DNA of 64,000 bases, from contig NC_134136.1 of assembly GCF_040939455.1 (NCBI RefSeq), forward strand, positions 72,162,501-72,226,500. The letters are read 5' to 3'. Of the stretch, positions 62,220 through 64,000 are shown in pieces. The DNA is from Microcebus murinus (Eukaryota > Chordata > Mammalia > Primates > Cheirogaleidae). The translations under genes were made by a program, and so were the position numbers. The notes beneath the pieces were generated by a model. It was not told the origin of the DNA. It did no database searches and saw only the letters and a list, made by a program, of their open reading frames with translations. Position 1 is the stretch's first letter, and the number at the start of each line of letters is the position of its first letter.

Positions 62220-62955
62220 CTATAATTCTATGATTCAATATATGGAGATTTATTAATTTCCCTCCACCAACTGCAGTATAGATCTGCAAAGCTTGGATCT
62301 ATTATAAAATGGAATAAGAAATGTGACGTGTAATAGTCAGCAGTAAGAGTATAAGTCTTATATGACATATTACTTTTTCTAATGGGGTAATATTTTGTAT
62401 TTATACAAATAAGGATATGAAAAGTCATAAAAAGGATATTAATTCTAAAGAAACAAATACAAAAAGTCTCCTTTTCTTTAGTTTCTCTGTTTTTTAAAGT
62501 GACCCAAAATCTAATCCTAATATAACAAACATGATTATAATATTACTCTATAACAAACCAAATGTCCAACCTCCAATTGATATGACAATAATGTCAAGCA
62601 ATTTTGAATACAAGCTCACAGTATACACAGGAAAACTGAATCTTGAAGTCATTTCCAACAAAATTTGACCAATAGATATATGTATTCCCTAGCATACCAA
62701 AAATCAAAGCAATAAAGCATGATAATTAAATTCTAGTCACTACTAGCAGCACTTAATATTAATGGTAAAACAATTCCTATTAAATCATGTAGCTATCTGC
62801 CATCAAAGATAACTTTTGAATTTCAGAGGATCATTTGTAGCAAAATCTAAATAGAAAATCAAATTATAATACCCAATCCTTATAAATACCACCTGACAGT
62901 TTCAGTAAGAACATTGAATAAGAATGAATTGGTGTTATTGAGATTTATTTATTTT
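62220..62955. other. No feature recognised
   Basis: AT-rich, with no named repeat or gene. Confidence 0.4.
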
Positions 62956-62956
62956 T

Positions 62957-63635
62957 TCCCAAAACAACAAATGTTGGTGTGGATGGGGAGATATAGGAAC
63001 ACTCATACCCTGCTGGTGGGGCTGCAAACTAGTACAACCTCTGTTAAAAGCAATCTGGAGATACCTCAAAGAGATACAAGTACAACTACCATTTGATCCA
63101 GCAATCCCATTACTGGACATCTACCTGAAAAAACAAAACACATTCTATAAAAAAGACATCTGCACTTGAATGTTTATGGTAGTACAATTCACAATTGCAA
63201 AAGTGTGGAAACAACCCAAGTGCCCATCAATACATGAGTGGGTTAATAAAATGTAGTATATGTATACCATGGAGTTTTATTCAGCCACAAAAAAAAAAAA
63301 AAAAACAATGGTGATATAGCACCTCTTGTATTATCCTGGATAGAGCTGGAACCAATTCCACTAAGTGAAGCATCCCAAGAATGGAAAAACAAGCATATGT
63401 ACTTACAATCATATTGGTATTAACTGACTAACACTTGAGTGCATATATAGTAATAACATTCATCAGGTGTCAGGCACATGGGAGGCGGGAAGGAGGAGAT
63501 GGGTATATACAAACCTAATGGGTGCGGTGCACACCATCTGGGGGATGGACATGCTTGAAGCTCTGATTCAGGTGAGGTAAGGGCAATATATGTAACCTAA
63601 ACATTTGTACCCCCATAATATGCTGGAATAAAAAA
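62957..63635 (+). mobile_element. 5'-truncated L1, sense (ORF2 tail and 3' UTR)
   Basis: It starts at the Cys-rich tail of ORF2 ('acaacaaatgttggtgtgga'), crosses an A-run (63290-63305), and ends 'tgtacccccataatatgctg' with an A-tail. The 3' UTR belongs to the same broad type as the young copies but is more diverged. Confidence 0.9.
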
Positions 63636-63704
63636 ATAATATTGCAAAGCATACAAGAAACAAAAAATACAATTCATTCGGAGAAAAAAATGGGAAAAAA
63701 AGAG

Positions 63705-64000
63705 ATTTATTATTATTTTTTTTAATTTTGGTGTTTATTGCCTGAACTTTTGGTGTGATACCAAAAAAATCCTTGCAAAGGCCAATATTAACAAGCTTTC
63801 ACCCTATGGTTTCTTCTAGGAGTTCTACAGTTTCAGATCTTATATTCAGGTCTTTAATACATTTTGAGTTGGTTTTTGTATGCAGTGTAAGATGTGTGTG
63901 GTCCAATTTAATTCTTTCAATGTGGATATCCAGTTTTCTCAAAACCACTGATTAAAAAGACTGTTCTTTCTCCATTGTGTCTTCTTGATGGGCCTGTCAA
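63705..64000 (-). mobile_element. Old L1 ORF2 piece, antisense, runs off the window
   Basis: 'tttgagttggtttttgtatg', 'caatgtggatatccagtttt' and 'attaaaaagactgttctttc' are antisense ORF2 phrases of an old primate or mammalian L1. Confidence 0.8.

Overview
The window looks like non-coding nuclear DNA of a strepsirrhine primate, most likely a lemur. The Alu copies at 13079-13424 and 39407-39733 carry a linker typical of lemur-type Alus. Many young LINE-1 (L1) copies share one 3' UTR ending in 'CCCCCATAATATGC' plus A-tail. Older mammalian repeats (MIR, L2, MER1, MER5, MER20, MLT1) sit underneath. I found no host protein-coding gene, tRNA, rRNA or CRISPR array. Every long open frame I could assign belongs to a transposable element. 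The species call rests on remembered repeat features, not on a search.

Layout. 1-5950: AT-rich sequence with MIR and L2 relics, several antisense L1 pieces (one with an inverted 5' part), an antisense Alu and an older L1 split by an antisense L1 3' end. 5954-9668: a young sense L1 whose 5' UTR lacks about 1.06 kb exactly between GT and AG sites, and whose ORF2 runs in frame into a betaretrovirus-like Gag fragment (9669-9854). 10335-21210: old L1, MIR, MER20, an inverted L1 pair carrying an Alu, and L1 3' ends. 21232-35332: an L1-in-L1 nest. The outer L1 has a 5' UTR built of about five tandem 277-295 bp units. It is split in its ORF2 by a full-length inner L1 (24856-31379) flanked by a 15-bp target duplication. 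The inner ORF2 is open apart from one nonsense codon.

35340-42000: L2, an old L1 tail, a 427-bp pure pyrimidine tract, an MLT1 LTR, and a truncated L1 with an Alu in it. 42010-45790: an older L1 split by an L1 tail that seems to carry about 185 bp of transduced 3' flank. 45800-51725: L2, MIR, MER1, MLT1. 51818-55965: an old L1 5' region, an ORF2 scrap, then an L1 with 5' UTR, ORF1 and 3' UTR but no ORF2. 56000-64000: mostly unassigned sequence with MER5A, MLT1/MaLR LTRs, old L1s, a 101-bp L1 tail insertion with a perfect duplication, and two L1 pieces at the right edge.

How it works together: the window records layered retrotransposition rather than gene function. L1 ORF2 protein (endonuclease plus reverse transcriptase) would have mobilised the L1 copies in cis and the Alus in trans. 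Duplications, inversions, truncations and A-tails show the mechanism. None of the L1 copies appears fully intact: the best one has a frameshifted ORF1 and one stop in ORF2.
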